A DNA stretch of 64,000 bases from Sphingomonas rhizophila (GCF_014396585.1 NZ_CP060717.1:372001-436000), one strand, 5' to 3'. Positions 32,446 to 42,734 are shown, counted from the stretch's first letter. Made by a program: numbers and translations. The notes: generated from the sequence alone by a model not told the origin.

Positions 32446-33357
32446 CTAGAGCGCGGGGGTCGGGCCGGCGATGGCGGTCGGCTGGGGCAGCGGCCGACCC
32501 AATAGCCGCGACATCGACGCGCCGATTTCCTGGCCGAGCGCGCGGAGCATGCGGACGCGGTCACGAAGGCTCATCGAGAGGATCGCCTCCGGCGAACGGC
32601 CTTCTTCGGCCAGGCCGGCAAGGCGGTTGTAGATGCCCTGCTCCTCACGCTGGGAGAAAAAGTGCGGGTAAAGCGAACGGCCGTCGGTCACGCCTTCCGC
32701 GGTGTATTTGTCGATATAGCGGCGAATGTCGGCGACGTTGATCCACATCAGCTGCGACGGCGCGTTGACCGCGGTGTTGGTGCGAACCTCCCCGACCCGG
32801 CGGAAGCCCAGCATCACCTCGTAAAAGCGCCGATGGCGCGGATTGATCTCGATCAGCAGGTCGGTGCAACCGTAATGCATCGACCCGTAGATGAAGATGA
32901 GGTGGAACAGCGCGGCGAGGCGCGGGCGCGCCGGGCTGGACGTATCGAACGCGAACTTGGTGAGTTCGCAAAGCTTCGCCCCGGGGGCCCGGCGGAACGT
33001 GTCGACCTCGTCCTTGAAGGTCTGGTCGATCGCGAGGCCCGCAGGCGAATCGATGCCCAGCGTCAGCGTGCCGATGACGTCATCGCGGTCAGTCGCGGTA
33101 AAGGTGATGCAGTTCGGGTCGGCCGGCAGGCGAATGGTGTTGCCGTAGCCGCGCCAGGAATACATGCGGCTCAGCAGCATATTGGCGCGGTTGCGGTGGC
33201 CATCGCAGTCCGCGAGTCGGATGGTCATCGACGCATCTTCGTCGCCTGGCTGTTTCGGAAGCGCGAACGTGTGCAGGCTCGATCCGCCGATCGCGCGGTG
33301 CCTGTTGCTGACTGGTGAGCGCCGACGGAAGCGCCGAGCCGCCAATTCCGATTTCAC
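32446..33357 (-). CDS. FeeM-like long-chain N-acyl amino acid synthase domain protein
   Basis: A 303-residue GNAT-fold protein resembling the FeeM N-acyl amino acid synthase core, which joins an acyl-ACP fatty chain to an amino acid. Visible features: 'NTIRLPADPNCITFTATD', 'DVIGTLTLGIDSPAGL', 'GAKLCELTKFAFD', and 'YGCTDLLIEINPRHRRFYEV'. The C-terminal 100 residues are helical and charged. The GTG at 33357 (preceded by GGGG) is the longest start; an internal ATG at 33228 ('MTIRLADCDGH') is possible. It is divergent from the PEPxxWA gene and upstream of hrpB. Product identity is inferred from the family. Confidence 0.75.
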   Translation of the reverse strand: MKSELAARRFRRRSPVSNRHRAIGGSSLHTFALPKQPGDEDASMTIRLADCDGHRNRANMLLSRMYSWRGYGNTIRLPADPNCITFTATDRDDVIGTLTLGIDSPAGLAIDQTFKDEVDTFRRAPGAKLCELTKFAFDTSSPARPRLAALFHLIFIYGSMHYGCTDLLIEINPRHRRFYEVMLGFRRVGEVRTNTAVNAPSQLMWINVADIRRYIDKYTAEGVTDGRSLYPHFFSQREEQGIYNRLAGLAEEGRSPEAILSMSLRDRVRMLRALGQEIGASMSRLLGRPLPQPTAIAGPTPAL

Positions 33358-33652
33358 GATTGTGCCCCACCCAGAGTGTCGAAAATCCTTACAATCCAGA
33401 CTGAAGGCTTACGCGGCAAAAGTTTAGAGGTCGTGAAAGGGTAAGCGACGAACGGTGCATCGGAAGCGACTGTGCGCGATGCCTGCAGGAACAATCACGC
33501 CGCAAGCTCTCTCTACGTTGATCCAGATTAAGGGATTTGTCTCGAATCAGGACAGGCGCGGGGCGATATACAATGGAACGGACTGGTAATTTCCAAGTTT
33601 ATCCGTAAGATTAACGAATCGATAACAGGTGGAATTAACGGGAGGCACTTTT

Positions 33653-34296
33653 ATGCGCGCGTTTATGACAGGTCTGGCCGCACTCTCAGCAGTGGTCTTG
33701 GCCGCTCCGGCCTCGGCGGCCGATACGACCATCACCGTCCCGGTGAACACGACTTATGTCGGTCCCAACGGCTTCGCCTTTTTCTCAGCTTCTCCGAACC
33801 CGTATCTGGGCACAGGGCCGGTTGTGGCGACCTTGGGCATACCGGCATTCCGCTCGGAACGTTCCAAGATTTCTACACCTTCACGCTGGGCGAAGACGGC
33901 ACCGGTAGCGGCTCGGTCACCACCAGCATCGACATCAACGCTCTCTTCGAGGGCGCGACCGACACGGACTTTATTTCGGTCCTGGTGAACGGTTTCGCCG
34001 CGACGGCGTCCTACCGCCTGCAGGACGGTGTAACGCCGTGCAATACGCCGGGCGTTGGCGGCTGCGGCTCGGTCGAGACCTATGCTCTGACCAACGTTCC
34101 GATCTACGCGTTCCAGCTCAACACGATCGAGATCAACGGCATCTCGCGTGGTCTTGGCTCGTACGGTGGCCAGGCTTCGTTCACCCCAGGCGCGGTTCCA
34201 GAACCGGGCACGTGGGCGATGATGCTCCTCGGCTTTGGCGCGATCGGCTTCGGCCTCCGCCGCCGCCGTCCGGCCTTCCAGGCGCAGCTGGCCTAA
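33653..34296 (+). CDS. PEPxxWA-CTERM sorting domain protein (frameshifted by one missing base)
   Basis: An exported protein with a signal peptide ('MRAFMTGLAALSAVVLAAPA') and a C-terminal sorting signal: 'VPEPGTWAMMLLGFGAIGFG' then an Arg cluster. This is the PEPxxWA variant of PEP-CTERM, cut and anchored by an exosortase-type enzyme. The frame breaks after 'GPVVATLG'; restoring a C at about 33838 (GGCAT to GGCCAT) gives 'GHTGIPLGTFQDFYTFTLGE' and a continuous 214-residue protein. Shine-Dalgarno GGGAGG lies 8 bases before the ATG. A strong terminator follows. The exosortase is not in the window; prsK/prsR are at 49-51 kb. Confidence 0.85.
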
Positions 34297-34323
34297 GCCA
34301 GGCTGACACCTGCTATCGATGGA

Positions 34324-34353
34324 GGAGGCGGTCTTCGGGCCGCCTCCTTTTTT
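34324..34353 (+). terminator. Rho-independent terminator after the PEPxxWA gene
   Basis: A perfect 8-base stem GGAGGCGG / CCGCCTCC around an 8-base loop, immediately followed by six T residues (34348-34353). It begins about 28 bases after the stop codon. Confidence 0.92.
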
Positions 34354-34432
34354 CGTGCCTGCGACCCGGCGGCCGGTCAGAATGTCGTCCTTGAAAACAG
34401 CCTGTTAAGGCTTCGCGTGTAGCAAGGACGTC

Positions 34433-35218
34433 ATGCAGGCGTCCGTAATCACCAAGTCCGGCTTCGCCGGCCAGACCGAGTTCCCGATCCGCGCGGCCTT
34501 CCAGCCGATCGTCGATATCGTGTCCGGGGACGTCTTCGCCTACGAAGCACTGGTTCGCGGCTCTCAGGGCCAGTCGGCCGGGGAGGTACTGTCGTGGATC
34601 AACGACGACAATCGCCATGCCTTCGACCAAGCCTGCCGGGTGACCGCGATCAACGACGCAGTGGCGGCCGGAATCCTTGAAACCCGGGCCAAGCTGTCGA
34701 TCAATTTCATGCCGACGGCTGTCGACTCGCCCTATGCCGACATCCAGCTGACGTTGCGGACCGCGCGTCAGGCGGGCTTCCCGGTCGACCGGCTTATGTT
34801 CGAATTCACCGAGCATCAGAAGACCAACGTCGACCACCTGCGCAGCATCATCGCCACCTACCGCGAACTGGGCCTGACGACCGCGATCGACGACTTCGGC
34901 GTCGGCCAGTCGGGCCTGGGCCTGCTCGCCAGTATCCAGACCGATGTCGTGAAGCTCGACATGTACCTGGTACGCGGAATCGACAGCAATCGCCCGAAGC
35001 AGGCCATCGTCGAAGCCATGCTTGGCCTCAGTAACCGGCTGGGCATGAAGCTGATCGCCGAGGGCATCGAAACCGAAGGCGAACTGAACATGCTTCGCGG
35101 GCTCGGTGTCCGGCTGGCGCAGGGCTATTTCATCGGGCGGCCTGCGCTCGGCAAGCTCAGCGCCTTCCCGCCGCTGTTCAACCGCGGCCTTGCGGAGCGT
35201 CGCCGCCGCGTCGGCTGA
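34433..35218 (+). CDS. EAL domain protein (cyclic-di-GMP phosphodiesterase type)
   Basis: A 261-residue single EAL domain with no membrane segment or sensor domain. Catalytic landmarks are kept: Glu38 in 'YEALVRG', Asn in 'SINFMPTAV', Glu in 'MFEFTEHQK', the double Asp in 'TAIDDFGVGQSGLGLLA', Lys in 'DVVKLDMYLVRG', 'IAEGIET' and 'LAQGYFIGRP'. It is therefore likely active in hydrolysing cyclic-di-GMP. The ATG at 34433 has AAGGA 5 bases upstream. Monocistronic after the terminator at 34353. Confidence 0.92.
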   Translation: MQASVITKSGFAGQTEFPIRAAFQPIVDIVSGDVFAYEALVRGSQGQSAGEVLSWINDDNRHAFDQACRVTAINDAVAAGILETRAKLSINFMPTAVDSPYADIQLTLRTARQAGFPVDRLMFEFTEHQKTNVDHLRSIIATYRELGLTTAIDDFGVGQSGLGLLASIQTDVVKLDMYLVRGIDSNRPKQAIVEAMLGLSNRLGMKLIAEGIETEGELNMLRGLGVRLAQGYFIGRPALGKLSAFPPLFNRGLAERRRRVG

Positions 35219-35299
35219 CCAACCCCCTTTCGACGGATTCCGCGCGAATTCACTGCCATTTCGTGGTAGTTGTGCCGCCCTCTACCGATGGAGGGCACC

Positions 35300-35895
35300 A
35301 TGATGAATCGTGGCCTGATGATCCCGTTGGTTTCCGTTTCGATCGTCGCGCTGGGCGCTTGCAGCAAGCAAGCCGCCATTGCCGCCAACGATGGCGACTC
35401 GGCCGCCGCCGCGAAGCCCGCGGCAACACCGGCTGACCCCGTGCAAAGTGCGCTGGCCGCCGCACCCGCCTCGATCTCCGCCGAAGCCGCGGTCATGGCG
35501 CCGCAGCCGGACGGAACGATGAAGGTGCTGCGCCAGGGTAAGAACGGCTGGTCGTGCATGCCCGACAACCCGGCGACGCCCGGGCCCGACCCGATGTGCA
35601 TGGACGCCAACGCCATGAAATGGGCGGAAGCGTGGATCGGCCACAAGGACCCGCCGAAGGACAATGTCGGGCTGATGTACATGCTGTCGGGGGAACCGAT
35701 GCCAGCAATACCGACCCCTACGGGCAGAAGCCGCCGGAAGGGAAGGACTGGGTCAAGACCGGTCCGCACGTGATGGTGGTCGGCGCCGAGTCGCTCAACC
35801 GGATCTATCCCGGCGGCGAGGATCCGGACACGTCGAAGCCGTATGTCATGTTCGGTGGGACGCCCTACGCCCATGTCATGATCCCTATCGGCTAG
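35300..35895 (+). CDS. Hypothetical lipoprotein (frameshifted by one missing base)
   Basis: The N-terminus 'MMNRGLMIPLVSVSIVALGA' followed by Cys is a lipoprotein signal with lipobox LGAC. An Ala-rich linker leads to a conserved domain with 'GTMKVLRQGKNGWSCMPDNP', 'GPDPMCMDANAMKWAEAWIG' and, one base out of phase, 'TGPHVMVVGAESLNRIYPGG' and 'KPYVMFGGTPYAHVMIPIG'. Restoring one G in the run at 35689-35693 joins them (198 residues). Shine-Dalgarno GGAGG is 6 bases before the ATG at 35300. Function unknown; similar proteins appear as hypotheticals in proteobacteria. Confidence 0.75.
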
Positions 35896-35985
35896 ACCAG
35901 TATTGCGCCGTGATGGGCGGTGATTCGCCGCCCGTCCCGCCGCGCCCATTCAAAAAACGCCCAGATTTCAAGGTCATCCGATATC

Positions 35986-36013
35986 TTGCATTTCACATAC
36001 CGAGTGATAAACA
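35986..36013 (+). promoter_or_regulatory. Putative promoter of the PadR/HAAS operon
   Basis: TTGCAT (35986-35991) and TAAACA (36008-36013) are 16 bases apart, about 26 bases before the PadR start. The AT-rich interval is a likely operator region, but no perfect palindrome is seen in it. Confidence 0.4.
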
Positions 36014-36038
36014 GTGTGCACGACACAGGATGTGACGC

Positions 36039-36380
36039 ATGGGTGATGAGGCCACTTTCGACAAGCTAAGGGTTGAGCTTCGGCGCGGCGCGCTGGTGAT
36101 GGCGGTGCTGCTGTCGCTGCGAACCGAACGCTATGGCTACACGCTTCGCTCCGACCTGGAGGAAGCGGGGCTGCCGATCGACGAAGGCGCGCTTTACCCG
36201 CTGCTTCGCCGCCTTGAATCCCAGGGCTTGCTCAAGAGCGAGTGGCGCGAGGATGCCAAGCGCAACAAGCGATATTACCGGCTGTCCCCGGAAGGCGAAA
36301 CGATGCTCGCCCAGCTTCGCGACGAATGGGACGGCATTTCCAACTCGATCACCAGACTTTCATCGGGAGGCCGTTCATGA
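36039..36380 (+). CDS. PadR family transcriptional regulator
   Basis: A 113-residue compact PadR regulator: 'ELRRGALVMAVLLSLRTERY' and 'AGLPIDEGALYPLLRRLESQ' form the winged helix, then 'RNKRYYRLSPEGETMLAQL'. It lacks the long C-terminal dimerisation part of larger PadR proteins. The stop overlaps the start of the membrane-protein gene (ATGA), a common arrangement in which the regulator controls its partner. Confidence 0.92.
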   Translation: MGDEATFDKLRVELRRGALVMAVLLSLRTERYGYTLRSDLEEAGLPIDEGALYPLLRRLESQGLLKSEWREDAKRNKRYYRLSPEGETMLAQLRDEWDGISNSITRLSSGGRS

Positions 36381-37345
36381 CGATGCTCGACAACTATCTG
36401 AACGCGGTGCGCCGCAACCTGCCGCCGGGCGGGGCCGACGACATCATCGCCGAGCTTCGCGACGTCCTGCTCGAGCGCGCAGAGGAGCGGGAGCGCGACG
36501 GCGCGGTCGACTGGCCGGCCCTGCTCAGGGATCACGGTCATCCGCTCAAGGTCGCTGCCCATTATCGCGGCGACCAGTATCTGATCGGGCCGGAACTCTA
36601 CCCCTTCTATCGCCACTTCCTGCAAAAAGTGGTCGGCATCGTGGTGCTCGCGGTGGGCGCGATCACATTGTTCAAGCTGGCCAGCTTCGGCGGCGACGCC
36701 GGACAGATCATCGCCAAGCTGCTCGGCGCGTTGTGGTGGGCGGTGCTTTGCTCGGTCGGCGCGGTGACGCTGGCCTTTGTCCTGATCGACCGGTTCGGCG
36801 GAATGGACCGGCACTTCCTGGCGTGGAAGCCGGAGGAACTGCCCGAACCCGCCGTCGACCAGCCAAGCACCGCGGAATCGGTATTCGAGGTCAGCGCCAG
36901 CTCGCTCTTCATCCTGTGGTGGATCGGCATCCTCGCCACACCCGAACTAGGCGGTCCCAACGGCTTTCGAATCGAGGCCGCGCCGATCTGGACCACGCTC
37001 TACTTGCCGATCCTGGCCCTGCTCATCGCCCGGCTGGCCTACAGCCTGGTGTCGTGGCGCCGCCCCAACTGGCGCGCGCTTCGCGGCATCATGGACATCG
37101 GAACGAGTGTCGCGGCGATCGTGCTGGCCATCATCGTCCATCGTGCGGGACAGTGGGCGACGGTGGTGGGCGGCGACCCCGCCCAGGCCGCCCGTGTCGA
37201 AAGCAGCCTGAACTTCAGCCTCAAGATCGGCATCGCCGCCACCGTGATCATCCTGGCGATCACGGCGCTGGTGGCTTCATGGAAGCTGGTGCGGCCCCTG
37301 TTCACCGGCGAGGGCAGGGGCGACGCCCGAATGCTGTCGCTCTAG
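36377..37345 (+). CDS. HAAS-domain-type multi-pass membrane protein paired with PadR
   Basis: A 322-residue protein. The N-terminal 80 residues ('MLDNYLNAVRRNLPPGGADD', 'ELRDVLLERAEERERDGAVD') form a helical HAAS-like domain. About six membrane helices follow, such as 'IVVLAVGAITLFKLASFGG', 'ALWWAVLCSVGAVTLAFVLI' and 'AATVIILAITALVASWKLVR'. HAAS proteins are often encoded beside PadR regulators. The ATG at 36377 is chosen for the ATGA overlap with padR; earlier in-frame starts lie within padR. Substrate or signal unknown. Confidence 0.78.
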   Translation: MTMLDNYLNAVRRNLPPGGADDIIAELRDVLLERAEERERDGAVDWPALLRDHGHPLKVAAHYRGDQYLIGPELYPFYRHFLQKVVGIVVLAVGAITLFKLASFGGDAGQIIAKLLGALWWAVLCSVGAVTLAFVLIDRFGGMDRHFLAWKPEELPEPAVDQPSTAESVFEVSASSLFILWWIGILATPELGGPNGFRIEAAPIWTTLYLPILALLIARLAYSLVSWRRPNWRALRGIMDIGTSVAAIVLAIIVHRAGQWATVVGGDPAQAARVESSLNFSLKIGIAATVIILAITALVASWKLVRPLFTGEGRGDARMLSL

Positions 37346-37348
37346 GCG

Positions 37349-38361
37349 TCAGTAGGCGCGGGACACCGCGAACTCGACCGCCTCGACCATCGCTGCCTTG
37401 GCCCGTCCGTTGTGGAACGGCGCCAGGGCATCGACGGCGCGGCGGCCGTAAAGGCGGGCGCGTTCCATCGTGTCGGCCAGCGCCCCGGTCTCGTTGATCA
37501 GGCGGGTGGCGTGGGCAAGGTCGTCGTCCCCCGACCGCTCCCCTGCATCGCCGCTTTCCAGAAGGCGCGGTCGGCATCGCTGCCCCGTGCGTTCGCAAGG
37601 ATCACCGGCAGAGTCACTTTGCCGTCGCGGAAATCGTCGCCGCGCCCCTTGCCCATCGTCGCCTCGTCGCTGGCGTAATCGATCGCGTCGTCGACCAGCT
37701 GGAAAGCGACGCCGAGGTTGCGCCCGAAGCTGTCGAGCGCTTCTTCCGCCTGCTCGCCGGCCTCCGCCACCACGGGCGCGATCCGGCACGCGGCGGCGAA
37801 CAGCGCCGCCGTTTTCGCGCCGATGATATGCAGGTAATGCTCCTCGCTGGTGCCGACCTGGCGCTGGGCGGTGAGCTGGTCGACTTCGCCCTCGGCAATC
37901 ACCGCCGACGCGTTGCTGAGGATCCGCAGCACCTTGAGGCTGCCATCCTCGACCATCAGTTCAAAGGCTCGGCTGAACAGGAAATCGCCGACCAGCACGC
38001 TTGCCGGATTGCCCCAGATCAGGTTGGCGGCGCGCTTGCCGCGGCGCATCTCGCTCAGGTCGACGACATCGTCATGAAGCAGCGTGGCAGTGTGGATAAA
38101 TTCGACCGCCGCGGCGAGCTTGTGATGGCGATTGCCCGGATAGTCGAGCAGGGCGGCGCTCGCCAGCGTCAGCATCGGCCGCATCCGCTTCCCGCCGCCG
38201 GCGATCAGGTGCCCGGCAAGCTCGGGTATCAGCGCCACTTTCGACTGCATCCGGTCGAGGATGACGGCGTTCACCGCATTCATGTCGCCGGCCGTCAGGG
38301 CAATCATCGGGTCGAGCGAGGGCGCACGCCTGTCGCCCAGCGAATGGATCGTCGCGGTCAT
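37349..38361 (-). CDS. ispB: Octaprenyl/polyprenyl diphosphate synthase (frameshifted by one missing base)
   Basis: A trans-prenyl chain synthase making the quinone side chain. The first Asp-rich motif is 'TLLHDDVVDLSEMRRG' and the second 'AFQLVDDAIDYASDEATMGK', with 'GGGKRMRPMLTLAS' before them. The frame breaks after 'RAFWKAAMQG'; the end 'GDDDLAHATRLINETGALAD' and 'AKAAMVEAVEFAVSRAY' is one base out. Restoring one G in the run at 37540-37543 gives 337 residues, the normal size. The gene is essential in most bacteria, so the break is very probably a sequencing error. Convergent with the HAAS gene. Confidence 0.9.
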
Positions 38362-38421
38362 CGCCCGCTGCCCTAGGCAGGCCAGCGACGAAGGGCAAGT
38401 TGGGCGGGCTCGCCGCGCTTG

Positions 38422-40513
38422 CTACCAGATGCGGATGCGCTGCTCCGGCGGCAGGTACATGGCGTCGCCGGGCTGGACATTGAAGGCGCGATACCATTCG
38501 TCCATGTTGCGGACGACGCCGTTGACCCGATATTTCGAAGGCGAGTGCGGGTCGGTCAGCAACTGCGACCGCAGCGTCCCTTCGCGGAATTTCGATTGCC
38601 AGCTGTAGCCATAGGCGATGAAGAAGCGCTGGTCGCCGGTGAGCCCGCCGATCACCGGCGGTTCCCCATGTTCCGCGACGTAGCGGCGATAGGCGGCATA
38701 GGCGACTTCGAGCCCGCCGAGATCGCCGATGTTCTCGCCAAGGGTGAGCTCCCCTTGATCCGCATGCCCGGCAGCGGCTCGTACTGATTATATTGCTTCA
38801 CCAGCGCCGCGGTGCGCGTTTCATAGGCCTTGGCGCTGGCCGGGGTCCACCAGTCGCGAAGCAGGCCGGTGGCGTCGTACAGTCGCCCTTGGTCGTCGAA
38901 GCCATGGCCGATCTCGTGACCGATCGTCGCGCCGATGCTGCCGTAATTGGCAGCCGGGTCGGCGTTGGGATCGAAATAGGGTGGCTGCAGGATGGCAGCG
39001 GGGAAGGTGATCTGGTTGGTCGACGGATCGTAATAGGCGTTGTTGGTTTGCGGCAGCATTCCCCACAACGTCCGATCGACCGGCTTGGGCAGCATGGCGA
39101 CCTGCCGCTCTTCCTCGAACTTGCCGGAACGGATGACGTTGCCGAGCAGGTCGCCGCGATCGACCTTGAGGTTGGTGTAGTTGATATATTTAACCGGATG
39201 GCCGGTGCGCGGGTCGAAGCTTGCAAGCTTGGCCTGCGCCTCCGCCTTGGTGGCGGCGTCCATCCAGCCGTTGTTGTCGATCTTTTCCTTGAGCGCGGCA
39301 CGGACGTTGGCGATCAGTTCGCCCATCTGCCGGTCGCTTTCGGGCGGGTAGTGACGCTCGACGTAGATCTGCCCGACCGCCTCGCCGAGCGCGCCGTTGA
39401 CGAAGCTGACACCGCGCTTCCACCGGTCGCGCTGGACCGCCTGGCCGCGAAGAGTCTTCGCATAGAAGTTGAAATAGGCGTCCTCGAATGCCTTCGGCAG
39501 GAAGTTCGCGGCGTTGCTCACGAAGTGGAACGCGACATAATCCTTCCACAACTCGACCGGCTGGCTGGCGACCAGCTTCGCCTCCTCGGCGATGGCGCTC
39601 TTTTCCTGGACGATGAAGCCCTGCTGCGCGCCAAGGCCCTGCGCGGCAAGGAAGGCGTCCCAATCGAGCTGCGGCGCGAAGGATTTGAGCTGCGCCCGGG
39701 TCATCGGGTTGGTGGTCGCCTTGGTGTCGCGGGCACGCTCCGGGGCCCAGTGAACCCGGGCGATCTGCGTTTCCAGCTTGATGATCCGGTCGGCCTTGGC
39801 CTCGGCGTCGGTAATGCCGGCCAGCTTCTGGACGGTGACGATATAGTCGCGATAGGCCTTGCGGATCGCGACGTATTTTTCATCCTGCAGCAGGTAATAA
39901 TCACGGCCGGCAGGCCGAGCCCGGATTGGGTGATGTAGACCGTATTGCGGGTCGGGTCGGCCGAATCCGGCTGAATGAACGCGCCGATCGGCGAGGTGAA
40001 GCCGCTGCTGCCGAACAGGGTGGCAAGCTGGGCACGAGTCCGCACCGCCGCGACTTGCTGCAGATACGGCTTGAGCGGCGCGGCGCCCTTCGCCTCGATC
40101 GTGGCCTGGTCCATGAAGCTCGCGTAAAAATCGCCGACCTTCTGGCTGATGCTGCCCGGTGCGCCGGGGTTGGCGGCCTGGTCCTCGATGATCGAGCGGA
40201 CGTCGCGGTCGATCTGGTCGTTGAGAACGGAATCAATTCCGACGAACGTCCGGTCGGCGGCGATTTCGGTGCGTTTTGCCCAACCGCCGTTTACGTAAGA
40301 CCAGAAATCGTCGCCGGGCTTCACGCTCGGGTCGGCGGCGGTGAGATCGACGCCCCAGGGGCGGAATTTCGGCGCGGGCGCCGCCGTCGCGACCGCGGTC
40401 ACAGCATCGGATGCGGCTCCCGCGACAGGCGTCGGCCCGGCGTCGTCGTTGACCGTGGCACAGGCGGCAAGAGTCAGGCTGGACGCGGCCAGCAAAAGGG
40501 CATGAAAACGCAT
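38422..40513 (-). CDS. M13-family metallopeptidase lipoprotein (two missing bases)
   Basis: A neprilysin-type (M13) zinc endopeptidase, 697 residues when repaired. The N-terminus 'MRFHALLLAASSLTLAAC' is a lipoprotein signal (lipobox LAAC). N-terminal M13 features: 'VKPGDDFWSYVNGGWAKRTE'. Zinc site: 'IGATIGHEIGHGFDDQGRLY' (HEIGH) with the third ligand in 'ENIGDLGGLEVAYAAYRRY'. C-terminus: 'RVNGVVRNMDEWYRAFNVQP' to 'RIRIW'. The frame breaks at about 39905-39910 (a G lost in 'LPGRDYYLL') and at 38751-38754 (a G lost in 'IKGELTLGE'). All fragments align to one M13 protein, so sequencing deletions are likely. Confidence 0.88.
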
Positions 40514-40587
40514 GGAAACTCCCCGGCTCGATTTGAGCGCGACCTTAAGCGGAGCCCGCGACCGGGCAAGAGGCTTTCGACGGGGCG

Positions 40588-41978
40588 TCAGGCGACCGGC
40601 AGGCTGAGCGTCACGAGGAGGCCGCCCAGGTCCTCGCTTTCGTCCAGCGTCACGGTGCCGCCGTAGATTTCCGCGACGTCGCGAACGATGGCTAATCCCA
40701 GGCCGGTCCCGGGCTTGCCCGTCGTATCGAGCCGGGTGCCGCGGACGAACAGGTCGGCGCGCCGCTCGGCCGGAATGCCCGGCCCATCGTCCTCGACCAG
40801 GATCGCGACCTTGCCGTTGTCCGGCTTCTCGACGGTGACGAAGACCCGCCCACCCCCATATTTGGCGGCATTCTCGACCAGGTTGCCGAGCATTTCGTCG
40901 AGGTCCTGCCGCTCGACCCGGACCTGCGCAGTGCGGTCACCGGCGATGTCGATGGTCGCGTCCTCATACAGCCGGTCGACGGCCCGCTGCACCGCCTGCG
41001 CGCTGTCCCACACCAGCGCCCGGGCCTGCGCCGAGGCGCGGCGGCCAATGGCGCGGGCGCGGGCGAGGTGGTGGTCGACTTGCCGGCGCATGACCGACGC
41101 CTCGCGAATGACGGTGTTGTCGAGATCGGGGTCGTGGGCCGTCGCCGCGTTGGTGATGACGGTCAGCGGAGTCTTCAGCGCATGGGCAAGGTTGCCGGCA
41201 TGGCGCCGCGCCTCTTCTGCCTGGGCCTCGCTGTGCGCCAGCAGCTCGTTGATCTCATCGACCAGCGGCCGGATTTCGGTCGGAAACTGCTCCGTGATGC
41301 GCGTCTGGGCGCCGGAGCGGATGGCCGCGACCTCCTGCCGCACCCGGCGCAGCGGCCACAGCCCGTAGAGGGTCTGCAGCGCGGCGAGCACCAACAGGCC
41401 GACCCGAGAAGGGTGAAGCTCCACGTCAGCGTTTCGCGCAATGACCGCAGCTGGCTGTCGATGGATTCGCGCGACTGCGCGACCTGGAAACGCCAGACCA
41501 CCGCCGATCCCGGCAGGATGACGTCGCGCTCCAGCACGCGCAGCGGCTCGCCCGGGAATTCCAGGCTGTTGTATTTGTGGAGCTGCTTGTCGTTGTGGTT
41601 GCTGACAACCTTCAGCCGCCTGTCCCACAAAGACCGCGACGGGAAGCTTTCCGCGCCTTTGCCGGACACCTGGAAATAAACGCCGGAATATGGCTCCAAA
41701 AAGCGCTGGTCGGCGGGCGGGCGGGTGAACCGGACTTCGCCTTCCGGCCCAATCTCCGATGCCGCGATCATCGCGTTGAGCACGTAATTGAGCTGGGCGT
41801 CGAAATTGTCGACCACCGACCGCGACAGCACCCGGTCGAGCGCAAACCCGCCGACCAGGAGCAGCACGCCGATCCACAGCGCCGCCACGCCGATCATGCG
41901 CCGCGTCAGCGCTCCGCCTCGCGCGGGCTTGCGGGCCGGACCTGTCTCCGCCGCCTCCAGGGGGGCGGCATCATTCAA
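40588..41978 (-). CDS. Sensor histidine kinase (frameshifted by one missing base)
   Basis: A two-component sensor, 463 residues when repaired. A membrane helix near residues 28-46 ('MIGVAALWIGVLLLVGGF'), a periplasmic sensor region of about 130 residues, and a second helix ('TWSFTLLGVGLLVLAAL' after repair) frame the input domain. HAMP, then the H-box 'AGNLAHALKTPLTVITN', the N-box 'EMLGNLVENAAKYGGG' and G-boxes 'VEDDGPGIPAERRADLF' and 'GKPGTGLGLAIVRDVAEIYG' follow. One G is missing at 41403-41405. It resembles PhoQ/FeuQ-type kinases. The start overlaps the response-regulator stop (ATGA). Confidence 0.9.
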
Positions 41979-42640
41979 GCGGTCGGATCCTCAAGGCTGT
42001 AACCGAGGCCGCGAATGGTGGTGATGGTGTCGGCGCCCAGCTTCTTGCGGATGCGGGTCACGAATACTTCGATTGTGTTCGAATCGCGGTCGAAGTCCTG
42101 GTCGTAGATATGTTCGATCAGCTCGGTGCGGCTGACCACCTTGCCCTTGTGGTGCATCAGGTAGCTCAGCAGCTTATATTCCTGCGCGGTCAGCTTGACC
42201 GGCTCGCCGCCTTTGCTGACCTTGCCCGAACGGGTGTCGAGGCGGATGTCGCCGGCGATCAGTTCGGACGAGGCATTGCCCGACGCGCGGCGGATCAGGG
42301 CGCGAAGGCGGGCGATCAGCTCCTCGGTCTGGAACGGCTTGGCCAGATAGTCGTCGGCCCCGGCGTCGAGGCCGGCGACCTTGTCCGACCAGCTATCGCG
42401 CGCGGTCAGGACGAGTACCGGCATCCGGCGGCCTTCCTTGCGCCAGCGATCGAGCACGGTCAGGCCGTCGACCTCGGGCAGGCCGAGGTCGAGCACGACC
42501 GCGTCATAGCTTTCGGTGGAACCGAGGTAATGGCCGTCCTCGCCATCGGTGGCGAGGTCGACCGCGTAACCGGCGCCCTCCAGGGTCGAGCGCAATTGCC
42601 GACCGAGATTGGGTTCGTCCTCGACGATCAAGACGCGCAT
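41975..42640 (-). CDS. OmpR-family response regulator
   Basis: A 221-residue DNA-binding regulator. The receiver has the acidic pocket 'VLIVEDEPNLG', the phospho-Asp in 'AVVLDLGLPEVDG', and Lys in 'DDYLAKPFQTEELIARL'. The winged helix ends with 'SNTIEVFVTRIRKKLGADTI'. Coupled to the histidine kinase by an ATGA overlap. Upstream on the same strand is a PepSY-like periplasmic protein, a frequent partner of PhoP/FeuP-type systems that respond to envelope or cation stress; the signal here is not known. Confidence 0.94.
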   Translation of the reverse strand: MRVLIVEDEPNLGRQLRSTLEGAGYAVDLATDGEDGHYLGSTESYDAVVLDLGLPEVDGLTVLDRWRKEGRRMPVLVLTARDSWSDKVAGLDAGADDYLAKPFQTEELIARLRALIRRASGNASSELIAGDIRLDTRSGKVSKGGEPVKLTAQEYKLLSYLMHHKGKVVSRTELIEHIYDQDFDRDSNTIEVFVTRIRKKLGADTITTIRGLGYSLEDPTA

Positions 42641-42734
42641 TTATTCTGCCCTCGCATTGGAAACCTGCCGCTTCTAACCGCCTCTAGCGGAGAAGGTTGC
42701 GAGGGCACAACGACCCGTGGCCGGAATGCGACGA

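Noticed and set aside
38422..40513. M13 region as three separate genes
   Set aside because: The three frames form consecutive parts of one M13 peptidase and are joined by restoring one base at each break.
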